Position numbers and translations under genes: made by a program
Part shown: in pieces, positions 30,540-32,261 of the stretch
Numbering within the stretch: position 1 is the stretch's first letter
Layout of the letters: every line of letters begins with the position of its first letter
NCBI GenBank assembly: GCA_049790855.1
Contig: JBAQZJ010000326.1
Location: 1-32,261, forward strand
Origin: JACCRE01 sp049790855
Lineage (GTDB): Bacteria > Planctomycetota > Planctomycetia > Planctomycetales > Planctomycetaceae
Direction: 5' to 3'
Length of the DNA: 32,261 bases
The notes under the pieces: generated by a model
The model's database searches: none
What the model saw: only the letters and a program-made list of their open reading frames with translations
Told to the model about the DNA's origin: nothing

Positions 30540-32261
30540 ATGCTTGGTCTGCACGGTACGTCACGTCGTCTGTTTTCCGCTTCCGATTCTCTTTCCCGGC
30601 GGCGGCCTGTGTCGTGGACTCCGGCCGCGGTGGAAATGCTCGAGTCGCGAGTCCTGCTCTCGGCCGATTCCACGCTCGTCTCGGGAACGTCGGCCGGTTT
30701 AGTTCCCGAAGGTTACTCCAACGAGCACTACGACGCGTTACTGCAGGATCCGCACCTGCACGCGAACTTCAGCCTGCGGAACCCGGAACAGTACGAGTTG
30801 TTCGCGAACGGCGGCGTCAACCGCCTCGGTCGCGTCACCTACGATCCGGCACTCGACGCGGCGAAGATCACGATTCCCGAAGGCAGTGACAAGCTCGGCA
30901 CGAAGGATTACCTGAACCTGCCGTTCGCCACCGTCACCAAGAGCACCGACCAGGAGCTTTCGGTTCAGTGGGAAGCTCGTTGGGGCAGCAGCTACCTCGA
31001 CATCAGCGATTACGGCCTGAACACTCACAAGGCGTTCCGATTGAACTACGACGGCCCGCCCGTCAACGACCGCCGGTTCGAATTGCAGACTCGGTTCGGC
31101 GACGGCGATCCGACGGCAGTCGCGTTGCCGACGATCCACACCTATCAGTCGCCGATTGTCGGAGGCGACGGCGATTCGAACCCGCTCTCGAGCGGGGGCG
31201 GCAGCGACTTCCAACCGGGCGGAACGGCCGAGCCGTTCTACATTCGTCCGGACGTCTGGATCCGATTCACGGTCAGCGTGACCTGGACCGGCGGCGAGCA
31301 GCGAATCCGCGTCTGGGCTTCCGACGAGAACCACGACCCGGTCCTGATCCTCGCCGACCCCAACGATCCCACGAAGGGCTTCCTCGCGGACAATCCCGAC
31401 GCCGCGCTTGTCGGACTCAACAAATTCATCGTGATGTTCGACACCTCTCAGGACAGGACCGGCGGCCCTGCCCTTGAGAGTTGGGTCCGCAACGTCGTCG
31501 TCTTCAAGGATGCCACCGTGCCGCTCGGTGGTCGCCCCGTCGCCGGAACCGGAACGCCAGGCGGAACGGATACGGACACCGGAACCCTGCCCGATCCGGG
31601 AACAGACCCCGGCACCGACCCGGACCCCGGCACCGACCCGGGGACTGACCCGGACCCGGGGACTGACCCGGGCACAGACCCGCCGACGATCGCTCCGGTC
31701 ACTCGATTCGACTTCGGGACGGCCGGTTCCGCCGTCGCCGACGGCTACACTCGCGTCTCCCAGGGCACGAGCTATGCCGCCGGCACCGGCTACGGCTGGC
31801 TCGACCAAGTCTCCGATCACGATCGCGGCACCGGCGAGGCGCTCACCAGCGACTTCAACAAGGCCAACCAGGCGACCTTTGCCGTCAACCTCGCCGATGG
31901 TCTTTACGACGTCACCCTGACGCTCGGTGATGCAGCAGCCCTCCGCGATCAGGTCGCCGTCACCCTCGAAGGTCGACAGGTCGACCTCGTCACCACCGAT
32001 AAAGGGCAGTTTCACACGGCCACGTATCGCGTCGAAGTCATTGATGGCCAGTTCACCCTTCTGCTTCAGGATCTCGGCGGCGCCTCGCAGTCGTTCGCGA
32101 TCAACGCACTCGATATTACGGCCGTCGCCGAGACAGCTCCTGAGCCTGATCCGGGCACAGATCCCGGCACAGAGCCACCGGTCGTCACCTCTATCGCTCG
32201 ATTCGACTTCGGCACGGCCGGCTCCGCCGTCGCCGACGGCTACACTCGCGTCTCCCAGGAC
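30540..32261 (+). CDS. LEPR-XLL-type surface protein, 5' part
   Basis: The frame is open for 574 codons to the end of the window. Residues 1-42 hold a basic head and VEMLESRVLLSA, the LEPR-XLL signature of giant planctomycete exported proteins. Residues about 55-340 form a beta-rich jelly-roll/lectin-like domain with VQWEARWGSSYLDIS, WIRFTVSVTWTGGEQRIRVW and FIVMFDTSQD, as in polysaccharide-binding or lyase-like folds. A Pro-Gly-Thr-Asp linker follows (about 345-385). A module starting RFDFGTAGSAVADGYTRVSQ at residue 389 recurs at residue 554. GGAG precedes ATG 30540. It is probably cell-surface and carbohydrate-binding; the rest of the gene is outside the window. Confidence 0.85.
   Translation, partial: MLGLHGTSRRLFSASDSLSRRRPVSWTPAAVEMLESRVLLSADSTLVSGTSAGLVPEGYSNEHYDALLQDPHLHANFSLRNPEQYELFANGGVNRLGRVTYDPALDAAKITIPEGSDKLGTKDYLNLPFATVTKSTDQELSVQWEARWGSSYLDISDYGLNTHKAFRLNYDGPPVNDRRFELQTRFGDGDPTAVALPTIHTYQSPIVGGDGDSNPLSSGGGSDFQPGGTAEPFYIRPDVWIRFTVSVTWTGGEQRIRVWASDENHDPVLILADPNDPTKGFLADNPDAALVGLNKFIVMFDTSQDRTGGPALESWVRNVVVFKDATVPLGGRPVAGTGTPGGTDTDTGTLPDPGTDPGTDPDPGTDPGTDPDPGTDPGTDPPTIAPVTRFDFGTAGSAVADGYTRVSQGTSYAAGTGYGWLDQVSDHDRGTGEALTSDFNKANQATFAVNLADGLYDVTLTLGDAAALRDQVAVTLEGRQVDLVTTDKGQFHTATYRVEVIDGQFTLLLQDLGGASQSFAINALDITAVAETAPEPDPGTDPGTEPPVVTSIARFDFGTAGSAVADGYTRVSQD
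31704..32261 (+). repeat. tandem 495-bp modules within the surface-protein gene
   Basis: Sequence from 31704 recurs from 32199, an exact 495-bp (165-codon) period. Over the first 60 bases only two differ, both synonymous third-position changes. The second copy is cut by the window end. Such DNA identity indicates recent duplication or gene conversion. Confidence 0.8.

Overview
The window is high-GC DNA from a member of the Planctomycetota. The evidence is the set of protein families: a DUF1501 protein with a twin-arginine leader, a PVC-type membrane-bound dehydrogenase with a C-terminal haem-binding domain, a DUF1080 protein, a TAT-exported Gfo/Idh/MocA oxidoreductase, DUF1573 proteins, a WD40 gene and a LEPR-XLL-type giant surface protein. 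No genus can be assigned from this sequence alone.

Region 1 (1-5.1 kb): an intact DUF1501 gene and an intact WD40 gene are separated by a small toxin-antitoxin module. Its UPF0175-type antitoxin is whole, but its DUF3368/PIN toxin carries a frameshift. Then comes a cluster of decayed genes. One DUF1573 gene is cut by an in-frame amber codon. A second DUF1573 gene is truncated just before its CxC motif. A small cysteine-rich secreted-protein gene has an in-frame ochre codon and no start for its main part. A near-perfect intergenic hairpin lies among them.

Region 2 (5.1-17.4 kb): ordinary planctomycete metabolism genes. These are a secreted/membrane-anchored protein, a GT39/PMT_2-like glycosyltransferase, the 1003-aa PVC dehydrogenase, and two overlapping amidohydrolase-family genes, of which the second has lost every metal ligand I can align. 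A bidirectional terminator follows. Leftward DUF1080 and Gfo/Idh genes come next, and a divergent two-domain alpha/beta hydrolase closes the region. The families suggest export-linked carbohydrate degradation and oxidation; the exact pathway is not readable.

Region 3 (about 17.4-29.8 kb): a compact phage-like integrated element. It carries a MerR-like regulator, a RecA-fold RepA-like ATPase, and an array of nine GRCCGTAA octamers (four in perfect tandem) that looks like an iteron origin. It also has small and large terminase subunits, a DUF2213 prohead-protease-like protein, several small cysteine-rich or unknown genes, a winged-helix-like protein and a large serine integrase. I see no portal, major capsid, tail or lysis gene. 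The coding frames are intact and several overlap by 4 nt. It therefore looks more like a functional satellite or phage-plasmid-like element than a rotting prophage. A zinc-ribbon/SH3-like membrane protein on the opposite strand is a likely cargo gene.

Region 4 (29.8-32.3 kb): a long, partly AT-rich leader with a palindromic operator-like site, followed by the 5' part of a LEPR-XLL surface protein. That protein has a jelly-roll-like domain, a Pro-Gly-Thr-Asp linker and recently duplicated 165-aa modules, and it runs off the end of the window.
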